Positions 44,101 through 50,273 of a DNA stretch of 50,273 nucleotides are shown here, piece by piece (within the stretch, counting starts at the first letter, position 1; each line of letters opens with the position of its first letter). Both the position numbers and the translations under genes were made by a program. Under the pieces are notes generated by a model that was given only the letters and a program-made list of their open reading frames with translations, searched no databases and was not told the DNA's origin. The stretch comes from Litoribrevibacter albus. Lineage in GTDB: Bacteria > Pseudomonadota > Gammaproteobacteria > Pseudomonadales > Litoribrevibacteraceae. The DNA lies in assembly GCF_030159995.1 (NCBI RefSeq), contig NZ_BSNM01000025.1, positions 1 through 50,273 on the forward strand, written 5' to 3'.

Positions 44101-45780
44101 GTCAAGAGACATAACCTCAATATCATCCAGAAGGGCCGCACCTTGTTTACCCTCTGTATTTTTATATCGATAGATATATAAGCCTAGTGCCGGCTGTACA
44201 AAACTTTCACTTGATAAATCAAAGTATAAGTCAGAGCCCTCCCATACACCTTGCATGGAATTCAACCGAGTATAGTTATTTAATTCAGTATTTGGATTAG
44301 CAAGATCAATAGCTTTATAGTAAATAGCATAATCTTCAGACATAAAATGATTAAGCTTAACAAGCCATCTGTTAGAAGTACTTTCTGGAAGTAATAGAGT
44401 AGTCAAGCTGCGCTGATATTTACGTAACCCAGATAGCTCCAACGCAGCGGAACCATTATTTGCGTGACTATTTAAATTACGATTTAACGCAGTTTGACAA
44501 ATACTTGTCCCCCCCCAAAACCGAAGTTCACCTGAATTTTCATAACCTTCAAATGTCAGCCGGGAATACACCGATTCCGATTCTTGATCTGTTTCTTGAT
44601 CTGTTTCTTGATCTGTTTTTGCGCCAAAAACAGTAATTCGTTTTTCCCATGAGTTGGACTTAATGTAATCACTTATTTGACCGTCCTCGGGATTCAAAGG
44701 ATCAAGAGTGATTAAATCATTAAAATCAGATTGAGCAATTTCCCATAGATCTGACAGCCCATCGCCATCAGTGTCATATTTTCTAGGATCGGTACCATAA
44801 ACGTTTACTTCTTTCCCATCTTCGATTCCGTCACCATCAGAATCACGTCGATAAGGATGAGAACCTATTTGGTATTCTTCAAGGTTAGTTAGACCATCAT
44901 TATCCGAATCAGCTGAGCCTGCATTCAAACTCCATAGCATTTCATCATAATCACTATAACCATCACCATCAGAGTCTAAATTTGTCCCGCCATATACTAT
45001 GAGGTCAATTACTGCCCTACCCTCACCATTAGTACTAACACCTCTGGTGTATATCCATTCAATCTTATGAGGACCTGCTGATATCTCAAACTCATACAAC
45101 CGAGAATGAGTATTTTTAATTTCAACAATCTTTATATCATCCACATAAAATTCAAATTTATCATCAGGATCTTGACCATCGATATAAGCCTCAAAAGCAA
45201 ACTTACCTGACTCAAGAAAATTTAAGACTTTAGACACAGTCCCTTCGGACTCAGCCAGAATATTTGTAGAAACCAGCCCCCCACCAAATGCCAGAGGACT
45301 AAAACTAGAAGTATCAAAACGACTATTAATAACACTATTTGAAGAAAAGAAGGGCTCACGTAGATAAAGAATGTTTGAAATATCATCTGAAGATTGTGAG
45401 TATATTGTAGATATAGGAGTTACTACGGGAATAGTACATTCACTAACAAGTTGCTCTGAAGCTGTTGAATCATGTGCAGTTATATCAAAGCCTGATCGAT
45501 CAATTACTGAGCCATAATGTTGTTCACCAACATAACCTAATACAACATCACCTAACGAAGACTCAACCTCTGTATTCTCTTGGATTTCCTCATCACCACC
45601 AGAACCTCCAAACACCAACTCTTCGGTAATGACCTCACCATTTTCTCCATAGTCGAATCTATCAATTGAAACTTGGGTAGTTAAGTCAATTGAAATCCCT
45701 GCTGCGAAAATAGCCTGAGACAATAAGATTAAGAAGAATGAAAAAGCTGTATAAATAAATCTAACTAAAGAACTCGACAT
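41164..45780 (-). CDS. large calcium-repeat surface protein with GlyGly-CTERM-like tail
   Basis: This 1538-residue protein has a signal peptide (cleavage near IFAAG, about 28). Residues about 270-960 hold roughly a dozen thrombospondin type 3-like, Ca-binding repeats such as DSDGDGYSDYDE, DTDGDGLSDLWE and DSDNDGLSDDLE, between beta-rich domains. The end is GGGGSLGWGLIISLF, then KRRH: a glycine motif, a hydrophobic helix and basic residues, as in GlyGly-CTERM proteins processed by rhombosortase. The start is the ATG at 45780, with AGGTGA 5 bases upstream; a GTG at 45789 is less likely. It has an in-frame 12-bp tandem triplet (44581-44616) and a G8 tract (44516-44509). It is probably an adhesin or fibre component. 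Confidence 0.8.
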   Translation of the reverse strand: MSSSLVRFIYTAFSFFLILLSQAIFAAGISIDLTTQVSIDRFDYGENGEVITEELVFGGSGGDEEIQENTEVESSLGDVVLGYVGEQHYGSVIDRSGFDITAHDSTASEQLVSECTIPVVTPISTIYSQSSDDISNILYLREPFFSSNSVINSRFDTSSFSPLAFGGGLVSTNILAESEGTVSKVLNFLESGKFAFEAYIDGQDPDDKFEFYVDDIKIVEIKNTHSRLYEFEISAGPHKIEWIYTRGVSTNGEGRAVIDLIVYGGTNLDSDGDGYSDYDEMLWSLNAGSADSDNDGLTNLEEYQIGSHPYRRDSDGDGIEDGKEVNVYGTDPRKYDTDGDGLSDLWEIAQSDFNDLITLDPLNPEDGQISDYIKSNSWEKRITVFGAKTDQETDQETDQESESVYSRLTFEGYENSGELRFWGGTSICQTALNRNLNSHANNGSAALELSGLRKYQRSLTTLLLPESTSNRWLVKLNHFMSEDYAIYYKAIDLANPNTELNNYTRLNSMQGVWEGSDLYFDLSSESFVQPALGLYIYRYKNTEGKQGAALLDDIEVMSLDSLSCTAKDGCLALIDADSNGINDFWEEEQGSDLTDEDGLTILQEYLIGTSAGNKDSDNDGLSDDLELQNGTLALSKDSDSDGIIDGWELAFNLDLFTPNTLSDIDGDGTQDRWEYPRNTDPNTPTDLSQNLVDFYRYDLNDLKNIDYDFSELASLPKIKSLFSDFDKYWNVNNNGELEAYVPQFTQVDLSILTNSKTAATLHMEVLYDHETGCCDSLKFYEDGNFSQQLSASPDWQTVEITIPNHVTIVQLFANRDGSAGGVQNVFKIRNVFFADKTKNSDADTYEFNDFFELKNGFDPSDSSIPDALGDPDKDNLTTLDEFTQGTSPTSKDTDSDGVEDDEDPFPNDPAESVDTDGDGIGDNADLDDDSDGMPDLFEMANGFNWLDASDASQDKDNDGITNVMEYILGLNPNVDDNPPTIHGINKITINSSGKLTYVDIETPVGKDAGSTKEFDVFSDVDDYWFEPGRHLIKWTTEDDAKNVTTKTQLINVRPRLNFKDPYIYTQDGESSVCLELNGNSYVYPLEVNLEIGPVEFSKLPGEFNFTGSVSDDEETPMSQQTKQDLKLTINQGRLICTNYTFEDSAQIVVKNVSDGIVRSGNETAYVIKTEEALAPKVSLSVEQSSIITRLLDSNSGIVEVNLDVTFPDGMEGIIDWSNSDSSLVRLESDPTQFIFSPAGLIDGVYKVVVVVSDAVGQRLPIRKELSLFVESRASGPLPDFDLDAIADYSGTNNDSSSVITSDGHKVVMETHSNYSLSLPDNLVTKGSSLPLIRLTEETYKLITGKALPPPDDQSSDGVDLDETQYEYMSEMYSEIFGPTIPTKIQPSNIIGFVIEGLSQPGEQAKVVIKLEERLPVSSTIYKYVSGAWVEFDTSGSDSLGSAASINGACPKPGSSRYISELRLGNDCVQISITDGGPNDEDHLANGTIVDPGVIGDQGDFVRDEPSVKKLGGGGSLGWGLIISLFCIYLKRRHLIKYA
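44509..44516 (-). repeat. G8 homopolymer in the surface-protein gene
   Basis: On the coding strand, eight G encode part of Trp-Gly-Gly. It is the second G8 tract in this window and again lies in a surface-structure gene. Slippage would truncate the protein and could act as an on/off switch. Confidence 0.6.
44581..44616 (-). repeat. 12-bp perfect tandem repeat, three copies
   Basis: The unit TTCTTGATCTGT (plus strand) is repeated exactly three times and encodes Thr-Asp-Gln-Glu three times in the surface protein. Being a multiple of three, changes in copy number would keep the frame and alter only the length of an acidic linker. Confidence 0.85.
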
Positions 45781-45789
45781 AACACTCAC

Positions 45790-47397
45790 CTAAAATTTTG
45801 TCCTAAAGGTCATACCAGCTAAAACAAGAGTTAGCTTTGTTTCTACATCCATTCCAGCGTAGGGGTTGTAAACCAAGTTGGTAACCGAATCAATATTCAA
45901 ACCATCACTGGTATCAGCAGGAATATATTCTTTAGATTGAAGAAACGACAAATCAAAACTCAACTCGGTGTCCTTATCCCAGGTGTAGCCCAAACCTGTA
46001 CTAAAGAAATGAACATCACCAAGAGGCGCAAGAATATTACGTCTATCGTCTGGCACTGAAGAACGACGTGGTTCATAGCCAATGCGAGTTTTTAAACGAG
46101 AGGTAATTTGATGCTCAAAGCCAATTCCCCATGACCATACACTTTTATAATCAAGACCAATTTTCAGAGAACGGGAGCCCACATTATTAGGTGAAAGAAT
46201 TTGACCAGCCCCTGTAATATCCAGTGGTTTATCAAGCTCAATAACGAACGCTTCCCACTCGTCATAATCTGTATAGCCGATATCAAATGTAAAGGTATGA
46301 TGAGGCGTTAATTTAAGCTTCACACCTGTCTGAAAGTGCATAGGATAAGTCAGATCCATGGACAGATTCCCACGATCCATATCAACACCTCGAGGCAAAT
46401 TGAAAATAGCCCCAGTGATTGAACCAAAAATGGAAGAGTTAAAAACCTGCCAAAAGCCTGTAAAATCAGATGAATAATCTAACTCGTATTTACCACTCAA
46501 AGACATATCAGATGAACTTTGATAAGTTGCACCCCACGCAAACCAGTCAGTTGGTTCCCACAAAACCCCCACATTAAAGGTCGGCGATAAACGCTCCTCC
46601 ATTTCCACAGTCAACTCACCTGCATCACGAAACGGACCAACACGACCACCACACAAAGTCAGTAATGGAGCCAATGGATCATCACCCCCGCCCCCTTCTT
46701 CACAACCAAAAGCATCCTGTAGCATATCAGCCATCGCGACTAAAATATTTGGTGTACGCATATCTTGTTGTAGGTACAAACTCTGGTAGGACATGCCAAA
46801 AGACGCACCAAAAGACAGCTCATCACTATACTTATATGCGATGGAAGGTGAAAAATAAGTTAATCGTGTCAAAGCTAACTCTTCACCTTGATATTTACCT
46901 GGATCATCACCTGCTCTTTTATAGCCAAACGCAAAGGGAGCATATATACCACTTGCAAAGGTTAGCTTTGAACCTGGTGGTTGAATTGAAATCCCAGTAC
47001 TAGGAAGAGTAGCCATAGGCAACTTAGGTGCCTGATAACCAAGAACAGGAGCATACAATGCAATGGTCGTAGTCAAGCTTTTAGTATTAGCAACAGGATC
47101 ATCATCCTCATCAAGCCCAAGCAACTCGTAATCTTCCGGAGCATGAAACTTAGCACTTAACCGCATTGCAACGTTGGTAAGACTTGCTTCTAACTGACGA
47201 CCATCTAACTTGGTCAAACCAGCTGGATTAAAGTGTATAGATTCAACTACACCTTGAGGATTGGCGGTAACCGCATTTCCTTGTGAACGCGCATGCGGAC
47301 TAATTGTTAAGTTCTGCCCCATTTGAGCAAAACTGTTCAGAGGAAATAGGCAATAGAAGACCGTAACCAGCAATGCCGCTAGTGTGTTAAATCTCAT
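45790..47397 (-). CDS. FadL/OmpP1-family outer membrane protein
   Basis: This 535-residue protein has a signal peptide (cleavage after SFA, about 24). The mature N-terminus has the FadL-family plug motif 'NPQGVVESIHFNPAGLTKL', followed by about 14 amphipathic strands and a C-terminal Phe. FadL family members take up fatty acids and other hydrophobic molecules. Here it is between the coiled-coil barrel gene and the giant surface protein, so it may instead be part of the surface structure's outer membrane apparatus. It starts with ATG, with AGGATAG about 7 bases upstream, and is 9 bases before the surface protein. Confidence 0.85.
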   Translation of the reverse strand: MRFNTLAALLVTVFYCLFPLNSFAQMGQNLTISPHARSQGNAVTANPQGVVESIHFNPAGLTKLDGRQLEASLTNVAMRLSAKFHAPEDYELLGLDEDDDPVANTKSLTTTIALYAPVLGYQAPKLPMATLPSTGISIQPPGSKLTFASGIYAPFAFGYKRAGDDPGKYQGEELALTRLTYFSPSIAYKYSDELSFGASFGMSYQSLYLQQDMRTPNILVAMADMLQDAFGCEEGGGGDDPLAPLLTLCGGRVGPFRDAGELTVEMEERLSPTFNVGVLWEPTDWFAWGATYQSSSDMSLSGKYELDYSSDFTGFWQVFNSSIFGSITGAIFNLPRGVDMDRGNLSMDLTYPMHFQTGVKLKLTPHHTFTFDIGYTDYDEWEAFVIELDKPLDITGAGQILSPNNVGSRSLKIGLDYKSVWSWGIGFEHQITSRLKTRIGYEPRRSSVPDDRRNILAPLGDVHFFSTGLGYTWDKDTELSFDLSFLQSKEYIPADTSDGLNIDSVTNLVYNPYAGMDVETKLTLVLAGMTFRTKF

Positions 47398-47428
47398 TGA
47401 GGCTATCCTAATTTATTATTCTTATTAA

Positions 47429-48532
47429 TTATTGTTCTGAGCTTGAAAAGTCTTTCAATCCCGAAATATCCAATGGCATTGATATACCCACAACCATGTC
47501 TGGTGAGTCTTCGGTCAAACCAAAACCAGTATTGATATTCATAATTGTAGAATGGTCAATCCGGATACCTAAAGCAAAGTTCATAACCCCACTAAACTGC
47601 TGCCCTAACTCGGCCTTATTATCCAGGACAGTTACAACCTCAACAGGATCATCTTCTGTTCCGACATTACGTACTGTGCGGGTATCTACGAAATCAAAAA
47701 TCGTTGAGTCACTATATGACCCCTGGACAGAAGCAGTCAAAGAAACATCATATGATAGCGAGTATGCAAAACCACCAGATAATGAGTAAGAATCACCAGG
47801 ATCAACCGCCTCAAGAATTCGACCACTTCTGGCCTGATACAGATCTTCAACGATAAAGTTATGCGTATAACTTAAAGATCCGAACAGTACTACAGGGTCC
47901 AATACTTTGGATGCACTTCCACCAAAGCCTAATGAATAATATCCACTACCTGTGGAAAGTTCCTCATCGATCTTAATCTCGTATGGACTCTCCCCAGTTT
48001 TTGTACTAAAGGTTGCAAACAATGTTTTATTAAGTTCTCCAGGAACTACAGCCCAGGGCTGCCAGCGAAGACTCAAAGAAATATCACCTAAAGCGTAAGA
48101 ATTGATGTCTTCAGTCGTTTCAAACTTAGCCACCAAAGGAAGACTAACACTTGCCGTTAAGTTATTTAAAAGTCCGTAATCGAAAGTAAATGTATTAGTG
48201 AAACTATGATTAGCAGAGGTACTTGTATCTGCGGCAATAATACGACCACTCTGGATATCCAAATCAATACTCTGATCTGCAAAGTAGCTGTAACTAAAAC
48301 TATAGTTTAACGCCATACCGCCTTTTTTAAGTAAAGAGTAATTATTTTCAGCTGCTTCAAAAACTTCTTCTAGCGCCTTTTGCGAATCAGAATCATCTGA
48401 TTTCTTTGTTAGGGCTTCACGAGCAGCAGACTTAGCCTCTTCCTTAGTTGCAGCATACAAACCATGTGAAAAAACTAATCCACTGGTCGTAATCAAAGTA
48501 ATGAGCACCTTGCCAATCACTTTAGTCTTCAT
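47429..48532 (-). CDS. coiled-coil plus beta-barrel outer membrane protein
   Basis: This 367-residue protein has a signal peptide (cleavage after LYA, about 27). A helical, charged segment (about 28-68, rich in Ala, Glu, Lys) is followed by an outer membrane barrel beginning 'LLKKGGMALNYSFSYSYF'. This plan, a periplasmic helix and a barrel, resembles FapF, the secretion pore of the Pseudomonas Fap amyloid system, although there is no clear sequence match. It may also be the FilC-type member of the putative Fil pilus set. It is 26 bases downstream of the C39-like peptidase gene. The function, secretion of a fibre subunit, is inference. Confidence 0.72.
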   Translation of the reverse strand: MKTKVIGKVLITLITTSGLVFSHGLYAATKEEAKSAAREALTKKSDDSDSQKALEEVFEAAENNYSLLKKGGMALNYSFSYSYFADQSIDLDIQSGRIIAADTSTSANHSFTNTFTFDYGLLNNLTASVSLPLVAKFETTEDINSYALGDISLSLRWQPWAVVPGELNKTLFATFSTKTGESPYEIKIDEELSTGSGYYSLGFGGSASKVLDPVVLFGSLSYTHNFIVEDLYQARSGRILEAVDPGDSYSLSGGFAYSLSYDVSLTASVQGSYSDSTIFDFVDTRTVRNVGTEDDPVEVVTVLDNKAELGQQFSGVMNFALGIRIDHSTIMNINTGFGLTEDSPDMVVGISMPLDISGLKDFSSSEQ

Positions 48533-48558
48533 ATTTATCTACTCTCTAATTTTTATAA

Positions 48559-49398
48559 TTATTTTCGTTTAAAGTAAATTCGACCTTCAGGAGGGTTTGC
48601 TTTGTAAGTCTCTTCAGAAACTTCACCTGATGTATCAGTCGTAATTTCCCTATATGTTTGAATACCGCCAAAAGCCGTTTCGGTCTGATGTTCCATACTT
48701 GTAATAAATTGCGGAAATTCATGGAAAGCAACAACATTAATTGTTGATTCACTAATATAACGAAGATCCTCATCTTTCAACTTAAGGGCATTCACCGGCT
48801 CTCTATCACCAGGAAATACAATAAACAGTACATTTCTGTCCCATATTTCCTCAAATCTAGTCAATGTAAAACTTAAATTCCCGAGTGATGGATCTGCAAG
48901 AAAAACACGACCATCAAGAACATCCCTTACAACAACAAAGTGCTTAAAGCCTGCATATTCAATTGGAACAATAGCTGGATGTTCTAATTCAACTAAATCA
49001 TCAATACTCGCTTTAAAGCCACCAGCAGGGTGACCTAATGCAGTCACTAATCGCTTCATGTCCAACAAGGAAAACCCTCGTCGCTCTACAATTTTTTCCG
49101 TCTCACCATACTCAAGCAGACCTTCCATCACATGACGCTCCTGAAAGTTCCTACCAAGGTAATAATCAAGAATTGTAGTTAAAGCGGCTGACCCACAACT
49201 GTAATCATATGCCTGCCTAACCATATTTCGATAGCGCATAGCCGCCAAAGGCTCAACATTTGTGTGATCAGTAAATGAAGGGACATATTGATTACCTGAT
49301 TGTTCAAAGTAAACAACATCTCTTGGTTTCTCTTCTATATCTGCTACATAGAAGGTGCCATACAAGGCGACGAGAGATCCGAGAAGAATAATTATCAT
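48559..49398 (-). CDS. C39-like cysteine peptidase, periplasmic or membrane-anchored
   Basis: This 279-residue protein has an N-terminal hydrophobic helix (residues 2-19), probably an anchor or signal. The peptidase domain lies at about 55-205. The catalytic Cys is in YDYSCGSAALTTIL, the His in 'EYAGFKHFVVVRDV' and the Asp in FLADPSLGN, so the triad is complete. No ABC transporter domain is attached, unlike bacteriocin exporters. Stand-alone C39 proteins are found in the Fap system (FapD) and as FilB in the putative Acinetobacter pilus set, where they sit next to an outer membrane barrel, as here. A 12-bp inverted repeat (49398-49474) covers its start and leader. Confidence 0.85.
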   Translation of the reverse strand: MIIILLGSLVALYGTFYVADIEEKPRDVVYFEQSGNQYVPSFTDHTNVEPLAAMRYRNMVRQAYDYSCGSAALTTILDYYLGRNFQERHVMEGLLEYGETEKIVERRGFSLLDMKRLVTALGHPAGGFKASIDDLVELEHPAIVPIEYAGFKHFVVVRDVLDGRVFLADPSLGNLSFTLTRFEEIWDRNVLFIVFPGDREPVNALKLKDEDLRYISESTINVVAFHEFPQFITSMEHQTETAFGGIQTYREITTDTSGEVSEETYKANPPEGRIYFKRK

Positions 49399-49474
49399 GT
49401 GAAACGCTTTCTTATTATTAGAGTTACTACACTATAGTACATACTGTACCAAAAATTGTATTAAGCGTTTCACA
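49398..49474 (-). promoter_or_regulatory. 12-bp perfect inverted repeat around the C39 peptidase leader
   Basis: TGTGAAACGCTT (49398-49409) and AAGCGTTTCACA (49463-49474) are exact reverse complements, 53 bases apart. The left arm overlaps the first base of the start codon. In RNA the pair would hide the start codon in a stem; in DNA the two arms could be paired operators with a loop between. A second small dyad (GTAC-ATACT-GTAC) lies between the arms. Confidence 0.6.
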
Positions 49475-49513
49475 TTTTTATACAAAAGAAAATTTAAAAG
49501 AGTCAGACGATGA

Positions 49514-50020
49514 CTACTTGAACATAACCAACGGTTTATTCTCTGTAACCATTTTTTTGGTATGCACAACTAAGTTTTCAGTTTCTTCATTTTCTGTGAT
49601 TGGTAAAAATCTAAGCATTCCGACTTTCTGAGCATGCTCCATTTCAAACATCAACCCTTGATGTTGAACCTCATCCACAGCCAATGATGAATAGAAACAA
49701 ATCAAAATCGCCCTTGCTTCACCTGCTTTAGCAGTCTGAACCGCCATATCTCTTAACTTGAAAACTTGTCGATCAACAGAAACATTCTTAGCTTCCTCTC
49801 CCTGGGGAACATAAACAACTCCCAACTCACCATCCTGCTTAACAAGCAACATAAAAGGAGGAACCTGTCTTGACTCACCAAGCTGAGTCAACGCAGTCTT
49901 CATACCGTTCTTCATTAGAAGATTAAAATCACGCTCAACCACCTGCTTTGACTCATCAGAAAAAGCTAAAGCAGAGAAAAACATCATAAAAATAGAGAAG
50001 GCACTCAACATTAATTTCAT
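49514..50020 (-). CDS. small secreted protein of unknown function
   Basis: This 168-residue protein has a signal peptide (cleavage after ALA, about 19). The mature part has no Cys in pairs and no known domain; it is alpha/beta in pattern, with a conserved-looking 'PPFMLLVKQDGELGVVYVP' stretch and a strand 'ARAILICFYSSLA'. The ribosome site AAAGGA lies 9 bases before the ATG. It is 115 bases upstream of the C39 peptidase gene and in the same direction, so it may be a periplasmic helper (FapA-like role), but I see no sequence support for that. It is 147 bases downstream of the gene cut by the window edge. Confidence 0.65.
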   Translation of the reverse strand: MKLMLSAFSIFMMFFSALAFSDESKQVVERDFNLLMKNGMKTALTQLGESRQVPPFMLLVKQDGELGVVYVPQGEEAKNVSVDRQVFKLRDMAVQTAKAGEARAILICFYSSLAVDEVQHQGLMFEMEHAQKVGMLRFLPITENEETENLVVHTKKMVTENKPLVMFK

Positions 50021-50110
50021 TATTTTTATTCCTTTAGAATGCTATGTTATAAAAATTTATAATACCGATTAAAACTAACCAATTGAAGTAACAATAAGTT
50101 AATCAAACAC

Positions 50111-50137
50111 AAAAAAGCCGCCCGAAGGCGGCTTTTT
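50111..50137 (-). terminator. strong rho-independent terminator
   Basis: GCCGCC-CGAA-GGCGGC with flanking A6 and T5 works in both directions. On the minus strand it ends transcripts from the gene cut at the window edge, 31 bases after its stop. Genes to the left thus probably have their own promoter. Confidence 0.92.
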
Positions 50138-50167
50138 CAATACTTACTTTAAAGCAATCAGATCAAC

Positions 50168-50273
50168 TTAGTGACCGTATACTTTCAAAGTAGTACCAGA
50201 TACGTCCAAGTTCTCCATGTGGATTGTACCAATTGTTTGAGATACACCACCTACAGAACCCATACCAACAGTC
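50168..50273 (-). CDS. partial gene, C-terminus of a likely secreted or fibre protein
   Basis: Only the last 34 codons are in the window. They encode a Gly/Ser/Thr-rich beta-type end: 'GSVGGVSQTIGTIHMENLDV' and then a short strand ending in VYGH. No Cys is present. The ending resembles, from memory, DUF6160-type proteins annotated as FilA in the Acinetobacter putative pilus set. The gene precedes the secreted protein, C39 peptidase and barrel genes, the place expected for a structural subunit. This is an inference from 34 residues and position only. Confidence 0.6.
   Translation of the reverse strand, partial: TVGMGSVGGVSQTIGTIHMENLDVSGTTLKVYGH

Noticed and set aside
45790-47397. Plain fatty-acid uptake FadL gene
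   Set aside because: The family is right, but the gene is inside a tightly spaced surface-structure operon without lipid metabolism genes, so a role only in fatty-acid uptake is not assumed.
48559-49398. Bacteriocin exporter peptidase
   Set aside because: There is only the C39 domain, with no ABC transporter or membrane domain and no peptide precursor gene nearby.

Overview
The window looks like chromosome from a marine-type gammaproteobacterium, perhaps near the Oceanospirillales/Alteromonadales. This is inferred from moderate GC, FadL-family and YjbH-type outer membrane proteins, a GlyGly-CTERM-like protein tail, HD-GYP signalling and a RimB/UUP1/RimK-like operon. No rRNA or other species-level marker is present. 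One tRNA gene is present, tRNA-Leu(CAA). There is no CRISPR array, prophage or intact insertion sequence.

Layout. 1-0.9 kb: an orphan small gene that looks like a solitary integron cassette, then the truncated left end of an IS3-type element. 0.9-5.2 kb: a four-gene operon (DUF481-like outer membrane protein, retropepsin-like lipoprotein, inactive transglutaminase with 7 membrane helices, ATP-grasp ligase), probably making or handling a glutamate-type peptide modification at the envelope. 5.3-5.4 kb: a long inverted repeat and 22-bp tandem repeats. 5.4-11.1 kb: signalling genes (REC-DUF3369-HD-GYP, GAF histidine kinase, an MFS transporter, and a REC protein with an unassigned C-terminal region). 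11.4-18.7 kb: mixed housekeeping and transport genes, including a LysR regulator and an MMPL/RND pump paired with a LolA-like protein. 19.0 kb: tRNA-Leu with a strong promoter.

19.2-39.9 kb: a Wzx/Wzy-type surface polysaccharide locus. It holds galE, cysQ and cysC, an initiating sugar transferase, four glycosyltransferases, Wzy, Wzx, a sulfotransferase, a CapD-like dehydratase, an epimerase, a UDP-sulfoquinovose synthase (SqdB/SQD1 type), YjbH, Wzz and a seven-SLBB export protein. The combination predicts a polymer carrying sulfur in two chemical forms: a C-S sulfonate from sulfoquinovose and an O-sulfate ester from PAPS. CysC supplies PAPS and CysQ removes PAP. The core from about 22.9 to 33 kb is much more AT-rich than its flanks, as expected for exchanged polysaccharide genes.

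40.0-50.3 kb: a minus-strand gene set for a surface structure: a MalM-domain protein, a 1538-residue calcium-repeat surface protein with a sorting-type tail, a FadL-like barrel, a coiled-coil-plus-barrel protein, a C39-like peptidase, a small secreted protein and the end of a further gene cut by the window edge. The order recalls the putative 'fil' pilus genes of Acinetobacter and, more distantly, the Fap amyloid export system. This region and the sulfonated/sulfated polysaccharide locus are the two most interesting systems here.
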